Made by a program: the position numbers and the translations under genes. Under the pieces are notes generated by a model. The model did not search any database. It was not told where the DNA came from and saw only the letters and a program-made list of their open reading frames with translations. From contig LLEY01000173.1 of NCBI GenBank assembly GCA_001414485.1, forward strand, positions 1 to 64,000: a stretch of 64,000 nt of DNA. The letters run 5' to 3'. Positions within the stretch are counted from its first letter, which is position 1. Each line of letters starts with the position of its first letter. This DNA comes from Calycina herbarum. Lineage: Eukaryota; Ascomycota; Leotiomycetes; Helotiales; Pezizellaceae. Positions 1 to 9,763 of the stretch are shown here, piece by piece.

Positions 1-127
1 ATAAATAGTATATCATATGTTGTTATTAATTAATAGGTAAAAGAGTGCCTAAAAAGGGGGAAAATCTCAAAAAGCTCGGTTTACAAAAAAAGTGGGCAAA
101 TTCAAGCTTAACTCGCAACTCACTGTA
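1..127. mobile_element. right end of an inverted-repeat DNA element (copy A), cut by window edge
   Basis: These bases align almost end to end with the right end of the complete element at 45891-46730. Shared blocks include the tract around ttaattaataggtaaaa, the run gtgcctaaaaaggggg, and a terminus reading cgcaactcactg followed by a TA dinucleotide at 126-127. Where the two copies differ, this one often keeps C or G where the other has T or A, so this copy is less mutated. The left end lies outside the window. The TA flank suggests a Tc1/mariner-type non-autonomous element. Confidence 0.75.
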
Positions 128-399
128 TAGGGTGGTGTCGTCGTTGAAGGTTACACCTAAATAATGCTCACTAGATTCAATTGTTCTAAATTCAGAAAAT
201 TAATTATCCAATACTTTTCCAAACAATTAAAGGAATTCTTCCAGGCCCTCTCGCATATTTATTGTACTGTAATCAAGGATAGGTATGGACTAAGATGAAT
301 TATAACACCCCACCACCTTAGAGCACCTTCAGAATTACAAACTACGCCAATTTATATCTGAAACTTTTTTCATTTTTGGAGCCTTGTTTCTACCTATTG

Positions 400-1650
400 C
401 TAATCATAAAACTCTATCGGGGTCGAAATCTGTTCTGGCGTCACATCACCACCCATGTCCTCAGTGCCAGCCAGCCGGAACTCAATCTCAACCTTCCCTT
501 CCAAATGGCAAACCGCTCGCTTTGCATCTTCCTCCTTGCCCATCCCAACAACACTCAATTTCTTCAACTTCGGCCAGTCTTCCGACGACAACACAGGAAA
601 AAGAGCCTTGTGACTCTCTTGAATCGAAAAAGCGCCATATTCTGCCGGGTGCTCAACACCTGGATTGATCTTGACGGAATTGTCGAAACCGTAGCTACAA
701 AGATATCGATTCTCCAAAGTCACTTCTTCGAGCGTTTTGGAACATCGGCGGAGTATATCGGCCCAGTCAGCGAGGACAGCGACTTCTGATTCTCTAGGGA
801 AGCCCCATCTCATGCCCGATACAAATTCGTATTCCACCTCCTCCCCGTCCTCGTCGTCCGGGTAGGTGATCCTCTCCCTTTGGGGCATCGACCCATCCAA
901 ATCTGCAAGCTTGCACAAGTGCAAGGTCTTGAGATGCGTGAGTCGAGCGTGGATTTTCGAGTCGAGCGCAAACCCTTCTGGTCCATTATCTTGACCGGGG
1001 CTGCAATGGAGATTGAAGAGGGAGAGATGTTCCATGTTTTCGGCGTGACTAAATAGTGCTTCGAGTAGATTATATGGCAACTGCCCTCCGCATTTTAGAG
1101 CTTTCAATTTGGTCAATCCCACAGCCAGTGCGGAAAGAGTAGCCTGATCAACATCGTCGAACCACCAATTCTTGATATAAAGCGAGAGGTTTTCCAAATT
1201 CGCAAATCCTGCAATAATTTCGAATACGTCATTTTCAGCTCCGTCCGCGAAAAAATCGTAATCTTGATCAGAGGGTTCTTGAACGAGATTGATTCCGTGA
1301 AGTCTCCCCAAGTTCAACGTCCGAACGAATTGAGCCAAAGTGATCCACCGTTCAGGCTGGTTTTCAATCAAGTCATGGCAGACCACGAAAAATTGTCGAG
1401 TTCGCTCGGACGGATCCTCGTCACTCCACCCCACAACGAAATCAATATCTTTCCAGAGAAGATGTGTGGTCTTCATGTTCCAATGCTTGTTCAATTGAGC
1501 CAAAACCCCCAGAGAGCTTGTGCAACAGCACTCGAAGATTCGTTCTTGAAGCTCGGGCGGCAAGCTCGGCAGCGCTGCCAGAGTTGCAAGTTCGAATGCC
1601 TCATACTCATCAGGGGTTGTTCTGCCACTTTCGCTGTTGTGACTGGACAT
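400..1650 (-). CDS. F-box protein
   Basis: Intronless 416-residue protein. Residues about 28-75 (LPSLPPELQERIFECC, then LGVLAQLNKHWN and LLWKDIDF) match the F-box pattern of fungal F-box proteins, which bind Skp1 and present substrates to SCF ubiquitin ligases. The rest has regularly spaced leucine-rich stretches (for example FANLENLSLYIKNWW and RLTHLKTLHLCKLADL) that fit a degenerate leucine-rich-repeat substrate-binding region, though no clean LRR consensus is visible. The start is the first in-frame Met. The substrate is unknown. It lies about 270 bases from the transposon end at the left edge of the window. Confidence 0.8.
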   Translation of the reverse strand: MSSHNSESGRTTPDEYEAFELATLAALPSLPPELQERIFECCCTSSLGVLAQLNKHWNMKTTHLLWKDIDFVVGWSDEDPSERTRQFFVVCHDLIENQPERWITLAQFVRTLNLGRLHGINLVQEPSDQDYDFFADGAENDVFEIIAGFANLENLSLYIKNWWFDDVDQATLSALAVGLTKLKALKCGGQLPYNLLEALFSHAENMEHLSLFNLHCSPGQDNGPEGFALDSKIHARLTHLKTLHLCKLADLDGSMPQRERITYPDDEDGEEVEYEFVSGMRWGFPRESEVAVLADWADILRRCSKTLEEVTLENRYLCSYGFDNSVKINPGVEHPAEYGAFSIQESHKALFPVLSSEDWPKLKKLSVVGMGKEEDAKRAVCHLEGKVEIEFRLAGTEDMGGDVTPEQISTPIEFYD

Positions 1651-2074
1651 GATGCCTAAGGAGAAAAGTAATCGTCCGGAAAAGTGAAAAGTGGTGGTAC
1701 CTCCGTATATACTGAGGACGACCTGCAGCCAGGGACTAGCTTTTACGTGATGCTATGAAGCTCACTAATAGGTTAATTCGTCTTTTTATTTTGTTGAGTC
1801 TTTTTGGGTACAGCTTCAATTTTCCCCATCGGCTCTTTGTTTCGCCGTCTTACATATTTGCTACAGAATATGCATCCTCAAAACGCCTTAATTGGTGGCT
1901 TCAACTCGTTTGAGGCTCCCCTTCGGACCTGTCAAACCCCACCACGTCCCACCTGCATACCGACCATACGTATACTGCCTAGTTCTCAGCCTCACGATAA
2001 CCCCTCTTTTCCCTCAGTCCACTTCCAAATCTGAATAGTCTCCAACTATCAACAGTAGAGACATTATCTTCACG
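1651..2074. other. divergent intergenic region
   Basis: This 424-base stretch separates two genes transcribed away from each other and presumably holds both promoters. Pyrimidine-rich stretches near 1990-2030 precede the plus-strand ATG, as is common in fungal promoters. I see no gene or repeat here. Confidence 0.4.
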
Positions 2075-3760
2075 ATGAATCCCTCACCAGGTGCCTTCAT
2101 CTTGGATGCCGCCAATGCTGCTGAACAAGTGGTAGTAGGCTTGTCCAACCTCAAGTACCACTACAGGAGCAAAGATCTCGCCGCAACTATTTCTATCGCT
2201 GCCAATTTCTTCTCGAGGGCCGGCAAGGAGGTCAATGAGAATTCAACCTACTTCAAGGGAAACTTTGAAGAGAAGTTCGTGAAATTTATACAAAAGTGTA
2301 CATCAAACTTTGAAATCATCCTTACGGCTCTCGAGAAGGCTAGGTCTTACAAGAAAGGGTTCGGAGATTTTAGAGAAGATGTCTGTGAAATTGCGGAACC
2401 TCCCAAGAAGCCCTGGGAAAGATTGTTGTGGGGGCTTGGTATGAGTGATAGAGAGGCTGCTGACTTTGAGACGGAAGTTGAGCGTCTTGCAAAAGGTTCG
2501 GAGGTGTTGATGAATGTTGTCTCTTTGATTGTGTTGCAGAAGATTGCTCAAGGGTGAGTTGATTTTATCCATCCATTTTCGAAATGCATCGCTTACATGT
2601 CAAAGACGAGAACTGACTCCCTCCGAACGCACTCTCCTCGCAGAAATGAAGAAGAATATGAAAAAGATTCTTTGCGGACTTCGAGATACCGAGATCGCAT
2701 CTTTGATGTCTTTCCGTCTCCAGGACAACATCAGAGCTGCAAACATGGTTCAAGTCACCCAGAAGGGGAAGGTCGAAGGAAATGAGAACATATCATCGGA
2801 CGATGCCTCGTCCTCAGCTACTTTGTGCAATCCAAAAGAAGCCTCGGCAGAATGTAAAGGCTGTCTGAACAAGAAACAGTAAGACAAACCACTCGACCAT
2901 TTCCGAGTTTCATAACACTTACAAGAGACCAGACTCGACTCAAAGGAGAAATCCACCTCCACCCAAAAGGAAACCCAAACTCTCGGGAAGGAAATCATAT
3001 TCGAAATGTACCGCGCCCACAACGGTCCATTCAAAGTAAAACGCAAAGAGACCATCTTCCGCCTCTTCGGAATCCGCCTCTCCAAAATCAACCACAACGA
3101 ATACGAAGAAGCACCCCACCTCAACAAAGTTCCCATCTCCCAAGACGAAATCAAAGAACACATGCGCACCGCCGAAGTCCAAACCCCGTCTCTCAAACGC
3201 CTCAATGTGGAAAAATTGTTGAACCTCCCAAGAATCGTAAATGTAACCATTTACAATATGAGTGGGTGTTATCCCTCAAACATCTAGAAATGACAATACT
3301 AACTCCGAGATCATCCACAGTCAATAACAAAAACGACAGTCCAGGTTTCAAGCGCCACACCTGGTCCGTCGAATGTGTCAACACCATCGAAGAACTCAAG
3401 AAACCTGGGTTCTGGAACAAAAAGGGAAAGAAAGGTGATATTGATCATCGAGGATATGCGATTATCCTTCGTGGCGAGGAGAAGGAATACCCAAGGCCAC
3501 CGGGACCGCCAATTATCATCAAAGAGAAGAAGAAGTTTGATTGGGCTACTAAGCCGATTGCCAAGATTGAACTTACCCAGCAGGAAACGGAGAATGTTGT
3601 GAATGATTTCTTGGCTGGGTTCTCGACACTTTACGATGGTGTTTTATTGCAGGATCGTGGGGTTGCGCTGAAGAGTATTGTTTTGGATGAAGAGGATTTG
3701 GACTTTGATAGTGATGATTCTTCGAGTTATTGTTCTAGCAGATCTTTGGTTGATGATTAA
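2075..3760 (+). CDS. hypothetical protein, four exons
   Basis: Spliced model join(2075..2553, 2606..2878, 2933..3261, 3321..3760), 506 residues. All three introns (52, 54 and 59 nt) have GT...AG ends and keep frame; the last has a TACTAAC branch site. I do not recognise the family. The first 150 residues look helical (AANAAEQVVVGLSNLKYHYR, then FVKFIQKCTSNFEIILTALEKA), reminiscent of the helical N-terminal domains of fungal STAND or signalling proteins. The middle has a lysine/arginine-rich stretch (FKVKRKETIFRLFGIRLSK). The end is acidic and serine-rich (DEEDLDFDSDDSSSYCSS). No transmembrane segment or signal peptide is seen. The gene structure is firm; the function is unknown. Confidence 0.7.
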
Positions 3761-4506
3761 GTTGCTGTAGAGTTCTCCTTTCTTGGTTCTGGTTCTGGGT
3801 TTGATGAATAATGATTGATGATTGCTATGTTGCTTGGAATGATTGTTTTGGAGTGATTGTAGGGTATGGTTATGAGGAAGAAATCAGGCTTTCTGAGGAT
3901 TCCTTTGTCTTTTTAGCTTTATGAATGTACTTGCTTAAGCTTTATTTTCCACTTAACCAGTTCAACACTTGTACTCAAAAGGAGACTCTCAGAGCCTCCA
4001 TAAAACAGTGATAATTGATTCAATTATGATGATTCTTCTCCAACCCTTGCTTTCAAAAGTAAAATTTCTTGTAAAACTTCTGCACGACTTCTATTGGTAT
4101 AGGTGACCTACTAATAGCACTGCCATCTTTACACTATTCATAACTTGTTCAACAACCCCCCACAAAAATAAATACCCATTCAATCGACCAAAGTACAGCC
4201 CCATCCGACGTCCTAAGCCCCCTCTCAAGCAACAAAAAATACACAAACTGAAAGTGAATCCCTAAAAGACCCAGAGCAAACTCGCCCCAGCAAATCCGAC
4301 AATCGGCGAGAAAAGGGGCGAGCACATCCTCCCCTGCAGAACTTAAAAGCTACAAGGCTACAACCTTTCTCCCCGCAAAACACCCCACCATCAACACGAC
4401 AACACCCTCATCTTCGTCTACCATCTGCGAAACACGACCGCATACAAACCAAACCTCAATCAAACACATACTCATACGAAGGCTACCATACACACCCGCA
4501 TTCAAA
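3761..4506. other. intergenic region upstream of NEDD8
   Basis: The first 200 bases are probably the 3' untranslated region of the preceding gene. The last 300 bases before the NEDD8 start are C/A-rich with many CCCC and CAAC runs, typical of a fungal core promoter and 5' leader. No ORF here looks coding. Confidence 0.4.
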
Positions 4507-5080
4507 ATGCTTATTAAGTACGTACCTACCCAAAGCAACGACGGAGGAGGATGGAGGAGAGTTGGATAGATAAATGCTGATTGTCTTTTAGGGTCAGAAC
4601 CTTGACGGGGAAGGAGATTGAGTTGGATATCGAGCCTGACTATAAGGTAAGGTACGCCCCACCAGCCCGCCGTGATTCGTCGCCCGCTGGGATATAAATG
4701 TGGTCAGGTTGGGAGGAGAAGCTAATGCGCAAGTCTAGGTATCGCAAATCAAGGAGAAGGTCGAGGAGAAGGAGGGCATCCCACCTGTCCAACAGCGTTT
4801 GATCTATGGTGGAAAGCAGATGTAAGTTTGTTCTATATCCCCTTTTCCTGTTGGTTTTGCTATGTGGTGAGAGGGAGGGCAACAACCTAGGAAAGCACTC
4901 GCTGGCCGCCGCTTGTTTACCACCAACTCAACTTGACCAGCTCAACGCTATGAAATACCACTGAAGAATACTTATGCTAACGCATCTCTCAACAGGGCCG
5001 ATGACAAAACTGCGCAAGAATATGCACTGGAGGGTGGCGCAACACTGCATCTGGTACTCGCACTTCGTGGAGGAAACTAG
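4507..5080 (+). CDS. NEDD8: NEDD8/Rub1 ubiquitin-like modifier
   Basis: Spliced model join(4507..4517, 4592..4646, 4739..4821, 4996..5080), 77 residues. The translation starts MLIKVRTLTGKEIELDIEP and ends LHLVLALRGG followed by a single Asn. Ala at position 72 in LALRGG separates NEDD8 from ubiquitin, which has Arg there. The diglycine tail needs one residue removed by a hydrolase before conjugation by the UBA3-ULA1 / UBC12 cascade to cullins, which activates SCF-type ligases. Introns are 74, 92 and 174 nt; a first exon of only 11 bases explains why no long ORF is visible. The usual family length is 76-81 residues, so it is complete. Confidence 0.95.
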
Positions 5081-5842
5081 ATGTCTACCTGTTTGCCTTT
5101 CTATACCCACCCTACCACATCACGAAACACACAAAAATACATTTCCCAACACCTCTTTGCCTACAAATACGATTTCTAGGAGGATGCATGAGCAAGATAA
5201 ATGATTGAGGTTTTCTATGTCTGGTCAAGATCAATGCGGTGAAAGGGTCGCCCATTTACAAATATGGACAAGAGAAGAATACCTACATGCTCTTTCTTTC
5301 CTTCCTGGATTTCCAACTCTATTTTCCTTCTTTTATACGGCGGCACGATACTCTCAGCGAAAACTCGGGGCGGTACGATTGATATTTGATACATTCCGCA
5401 TTTTATGATGGGCGCAGGGAGGGATGGATGCCCGGATGATGAATAAATGAAGATATGAAGAATGAGAGACTTTCCATAACCTCAGAAATATGCAAGGTGA
5501 TATCCGTAACATGTCGAGAATATAAATAATACTTTTTTATATATCTTATTACAAGAAATCTTCTAGTTGAATTGATGAGTTCAATTACCCTGGACTTTCT
5601 CGTACAATTTTATAATAAGTAACCGAGGGAGCCAGAGTATCTCTGACTGCTATATATAGCTATTTGTTTAATTTACGCTTGAACGCTTGACCGCCTTCCC
5701 GTCCATGCCCTATACCCCAAACTCCTCAATATCAAATTTCCTTCCTTCCGTGACCAAATGCAAAACTCCATGCTGAATATCAAACAAAAATGGAAGGAGA
5801 TCCCTTGTGACTCGAGCGAAAAAGCCCAGAGTGTAATCCTTC
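5081..5842. other. intergenic region between convergent genes
   Basis: The region lies between the 3' ends of NEDD8 and elongin A. It contains AT-rich stretches (5520-5570 and 5600-5670) that probably serve 3' end formation. No coding signal or repeat was recognised. Confidence 0.35.
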
Positions 5843-7021
5843 TCATCTTCTAGGTTTCTTGGCTCCACGATTGAATACATCAACTGGTGGTCTCTTTCTA
5901 GGCATCACAGGCTTTGGGGGAGCAGCAGCTAAAACAGATGGGCCCGAAGATGGTCTAGAAGAGGAAGAGTGAGAAGGTCCAGAAGTAGAACGAGAATGTG
6001 CTGGTTTCGATGAAGATTGTGGCTTCTCGTCGAACAAGTCGTCGCCCTCTTCCTCCTCTTCATAATCATTACTGCCAGCCAGTAAATCATCGTCATCATC
6101 GTCTGAATCAACCATCGTTTGGGACACAGGAGCTGTTTTCTTCCCACCCGAGGTGAAAGCCCTCAATTTCGCCTCCCTATCTTCCAACGAAGGACCAGAA
6201 AGACCCCCACTAAAACCACTCGACTGTTTCCTCTTAGCCAGAATCTTAAGAGGTGGCTGAGCAGCAGTCCGATACTGATTTACCATCCCCGCTGGGGCTT
6301 GAACAACCTGTCCGAGGTGCCTCCTACTATTCTGTAACTGATGCGTAGGAACAGATAATCTCCCCATCGCCTTAATCTCTTTCGCCTCCCTCTTAGCCCT
6401 CGCAAGCACGCCCTTCGAGTCAGCCATCTTCGTCTTACTCCCCGACGTCCAATTTAACGAACTAGGCGGCGCCTTCGCAAGATTAAGTCCCCTCTTCCGC
6501 GGCGTACTCCCGTTTGGCAACATCCTCGGATCCCTAGGTAATTTTGGTAACGTCTTCGCATCGACAATCTTGCTCACATGCGATTCCTTGTGTTGCTTCA
6601 GCCCCATCATGGTCTTACGAAGAGCCTCTTCATCGCGAGCAATTTCTTTGGCTTGCTCTTTCTTGTATTTGTGGTAGACTTCGTACCATTTTAACCCATC
6701 TTTTGGGGCCCAGTTCTTCTTTTCCCAGTTGGGGATGTCGCGGGCTATGAATTTTTGCCAGAGGGCTGCGTCTTCGCCGCGGATTTGGGGGGAGTTGAGC
6801 TCGATTTCGTGGAGTTGTTCGGGGTTGGTTATATATTTTAGAATGTCGCGGATTTTCCAGAACTCGAAATCACCTACATCGGTAAGACCTGGAGGATTTG
6901 GGTGTTAGTGAGGGTTGAAAATAGTGAGGATGTAGAAAATTGGGAGTGAGGAATGGTACAAACTTCGGACGTTCTTGATGCAGGCTCTGGTGCAGGAATC
7001 GACAAGCGATGGGGCTGGCAT
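5843..7021 (-). CDS. ELA1: elongin A (RNA polymerase II transcription factor SIII subunit A)
   Basis: Spliced model complement(join(5843..6888, 6964..7021)), 367 residues, with one 75-nt intron. The N-terminus MPAPSLVDSCTRACIKNV carries the BC-box-like SLVDSCTRAC that binds elongin C. It is followed by VGDFEFWKIRDILKY and the family-typical segment ending in WYEVYHKYKKEQA. Elongin A supports Pol II elongation and, with elongin C and a cullin, ubiquitylates stalled polymerase. The C-terminal half is disordered: an acidic patch (SDDDDDDLLAGSNDYEEEEE), serine-rich runs, and a basic tail ending KKPRR that looks like a nuclear localisation signal. The start lies in the first exon; Met at 6610 would lose the BC box. 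Confidence 0.88.
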
Positions 7022-7419
7022 TATGAGGGATTATTGGGTTATATTTCGAGAGAGAATATGTAGGAGTTCGAGGTTACGAGACTTTGGTGGATCGAACACT
7101 GGAGGGAGTGAAGTGTGTCGTGTGTTCAAATGGTAGTCGCAAACGAGAGGAGTTTGGAATATTATATGAGGGAAGTTCCCGGAGATCATGAGAAAGAATT
7201 ATAAGAAATCGAGCATGTTGAGGTTTTAGTGTTGAGTATAAAAGACAAAAGAAGAGGTCGGTCACAAAGACGATGTGAATCGACCGGCCGATCTAGCCCA
7301 TATGGCGGGGCTGAAGCTCGAGGCTGCGATCCCTCAAGCCTCTCTTTAGCTCCACCAAAATACAACCCTCCCTTCCAAACATTCCCACCTCCCAGCCTTC
7401 CACTCACAACCAAGTCGCA
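7022..7419. promoter_or_regulatory. bidirectional promoter, elongin A / THO7
   Basis: These 398 bases separate the start codons of two divergent transcription-related genes. The right half has C-rich stretches (ccctcccttccaaacattcccacc) immediately before the THO7 ATG, a common fungal promoter/5' leader pattern. No specific factor site is claimed. Confidence 0.45.
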
Positions 7420-8493
7420 ATGGCTTCCTTCCAACCCCTCGAACCCGAAGAGGAACACCGAAGCACCAAAGAAGACGAACTCCACAAAACCCGCCTCCTA
7501 AACGTCCAAGAAAAACCATTCAAGCGCATCACAAACCGTCTCCTAGCACCCGACTCCCTCATCTCAACCCCCATCAAACTCCCCACCCCACCTCCAGACA
7601 ACGCCGACGAAAGCACAGCGCAAGAAACCTCGCATCAAAAAGCCCTAGAAAACCGTCGCCAACTCCGCGAAGATGTCCTCCTCGACTTCGCAGCCTTCGA
7701 TGATAGCATGGCACGCATACAATTTCTCTACAACAGTAACGAACGCGAGCGCGAGCGCTATAAAGCCGATAAACAGCGCATTCTAGATACAGCTCAGGAG
7801 GTTAGGGATAATACCGTGGTACTAAAAGTGCAGCTTGATGAGGCAAAGAGGAGTCTAGAGCAGAGGAAGAAATTCGACGAGTTAACGGAGAAGATCACCA
7901 ATAACAAGCTTTTGCGACCGCGCGCGGATCAGGAGATTAATTTACGCAAGTTGGAGGAAGAGTGTAGGGAGTTGGAGAGGGAGAGTGCGGCGTATGGGGA
8001 GACGTGGAAGGAGAGACGGGAGCAGTTTGGACGCATTGTGGAGGAGGGAATGCAACTGCGAAGATTGATTAGGGATGAGAAGGAGGAGGTAGAACGGAGA
8101 GAGGGTATGGAGGGGGAGAATGAGGATGGGGAGGTTGGTGAGGCTTCTGTAGGGGGGCAAACTCCAAGGCATGCTAGTATCAGTGGGAATGCGACTCCGG
8201 GGCCTGAAGCAAGTACCAATAGTCCGGAGCACAGCTTGAAGCCTCGCTCCTTCCCGTCTGGAACATTTTCGAAAGCTGGGAGTAGAGCGACAAGTCGAGC
8301 GGGCTCACCAGCTCCTTCAGAACGTCGCAGGGAAGGGTCTACAATGGGAGAGGATGCTACGATGGCAGATTCGGGAATGAAGGCGGATGCTACACCAGAT
8401 ACACCAATGGCTGAAGCAGAGACGCCTCGAGTTATAATCGATGAGCCAAGTGCCGAAGAGGGAGAAGCAGAAGACAAAATGGACACTACATAG
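7420..8493 (+). CDS. THO7: THO complex subunit 7
   Basis: Intronless, 357 residues. Residues about 60-225 form a long coiled coil with the THOC7/Mft1 pattern: an LREDVLLDFAAFDDSMARIQFL segment (quoted in part), then ERERERYKADKQRI and a leucine-rich helix with NNKLLRPRADQEINLRKLEEE. THO couples transcription elongation to mRNP assembly and export and limits R-loops; subunit 7 pairs with subunit 5. The last 130 residues are disordered, acidic and Ser/Pro/Thr-rich (TPRHASISGNATPGPE; AEEGEAEDKMDTT), a fungal extension not needed for the family call. ATG 7420 directly follows the C-rich leader. Confidence 0.82.
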   Translation: MASFQPLEPEEEHRSTKEDELHKTRLLNVQEKPFKRITNRLLAPDSLISTPIKLPTPPPDNADESTAQETSHQKALENRRQLREDVLLDFAAFDDSMARIQFLYNSNERERERYKADKQRILDTAQEVRDNTVVLKVQLDEAKRSLEQRKKFDELTEKITNNKLLRPRADQEINLRKLEEECRELERESAAYGETWKERREQFGRIVEEGMQLRRLIRDEKEEVERREGMEGENEDGEVGEASVGGQTPRHASISGNATPGPEASTNSPEHSLKPRSFPSGTFSKAGSRATSRAGSPAPSERRREGSTMGEDATMADSGMKADATPDTPMAEAETPRVIIDEPSAEEGEAEDKMDTT

Positions 8494-8689
8494 ACATAAA
8501 ATCTGGTCAATTTTCGCAAATGGAGGGAGAAATAGATGTACGATTTCTTGTACCATAAAAAATCAATCATGATACCCATAATCCACCGATCCCATTCATC
8601 TATGCTCCAAAGTAATTTTCTCTCATGTCTCAACCAGGGTATCATTGTCGTTATTCATCCACCACATGCCTCTAATGTAGACTCCTCAT

Positions 8690-9145
8690 TTACTTTGTGC
8701 TAACAGCCAACTTCGCCTTCTCTATCGTCTCCGTCGCAGCAGTGATCTCAGCCTCGCTTGCACCCTTTGCTTGTCCGGCTTCCAACTGGTCTTTTAGCTT
8801 CTCAAGGGCGTCTTCGATGCGTTGGCGGAGGGGTGGGAAGACCGCGCGGGTCTCTGCGATTGCCGTACGCTACGAGTTTGTTAGTTTATAAATATTTAAC
8901 AAAACAAGGACCAACGAGCAGACCGACAAGAGGGGCGAGGGAAAAGGAGAGATTGGGAAGGAGCTGAAGGGGGTAAATACCTCTTGCTTCAACTGATACT
9001 CTGCATTCTCATCTTCCTCGGTGCTGGCCTGGAGTTTTGCGAGACGCGCTTCTTGACTTGAGAGTTCCTTGTGGTAGGAGGCTTCTTCTTTGACGAGTCG
9101 GTTGACGGAACTGGTTGCGATTGCGAGGGGAGTTGGGGGTGCCAT
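8690..9145 (-). CDS. TBCA: tubulin-specific chaperone A (Rbl2/TBCA)
   Basis: Spliced model complement(join(8690..8869, 8981..9145)), 114 residues; the 111-nt intron falls on a codon boundary. The translation has the family's three-helix pattern: LAIATSSVNRLVKEEASYHK, ARLAKLQASTEEDENAEYQL, then TRAVFPPLRQRIEDALEKL and a last helix with EAEITAATETIEKAK. Cofactor A captures beta-tubulin released from the CCT chaperonin and holds it before assembly with alpha-tubulin. The length matches the family (about 105-115 residues). Its 3' end converges with THO7, leaving 196 bases between the stops. Confidence 0.9.
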
Positions 9146-9763
9146 ATTTGTGGTTTGATTTTTTCTTGTTTTGTTTGGAGGGTGAGGGATGTTGTCGTGA
9201 GTGGAGGTTGGAGGTGTTTCGTCGCAAAATCGCGGGGTTCTGGTCTGGTCGCGTTGCTTACTGATATCGCATTCTTATTCTATGTTCAACCCTTTTTCTT
9301 TCTTTGCATTCTTCCCCGTCCCAATAGTCTGCCTAATTCAGGGTGTGCCGATAAGAACTAAGGTTATGAGTTGCTTTTTTGTACGACGTCAGGATAGGAT
9401 AGATGCAGAGTATGGCTTGCAACTTAGCCATTTATAGACTAGTGCCATGCGTTTATCTTTCTCAAGCGACCGGGCGGTTGTCCAACATGGAACATCACTC
9501 TCCGCTCCCCGCCTTCCCTATTTGTGTGTCAATCAACCGTCTGAAGAAAACTTGTTGTAGGATTGATTGAGAGATTGTTTTATTTGGTGTCGTTTCTACT
9601 GGTTCGCCTATTTCGGTTTGAGCCTGTTTGAGAGTGAGGAAGAGTGAGGTCTGTTGATGCCTTGCCGACGACTTGGACGACGGGCAACGTGATATTACAT
9701 CAAACGGTCACTTGCAACTTGAGTTTCTGACCCGGAATTTGCTTGCGTATTCTTGTTCTGAGG
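9146..9763. other. divergent intergenic region
   Basis: Between the start of cofactor A and the proposed first exon of the long coiled-coil gene. It is T-rich on the plus strand (9270-9310), with no clear gene. It presumably carries both promoters. Confidence 0.35.
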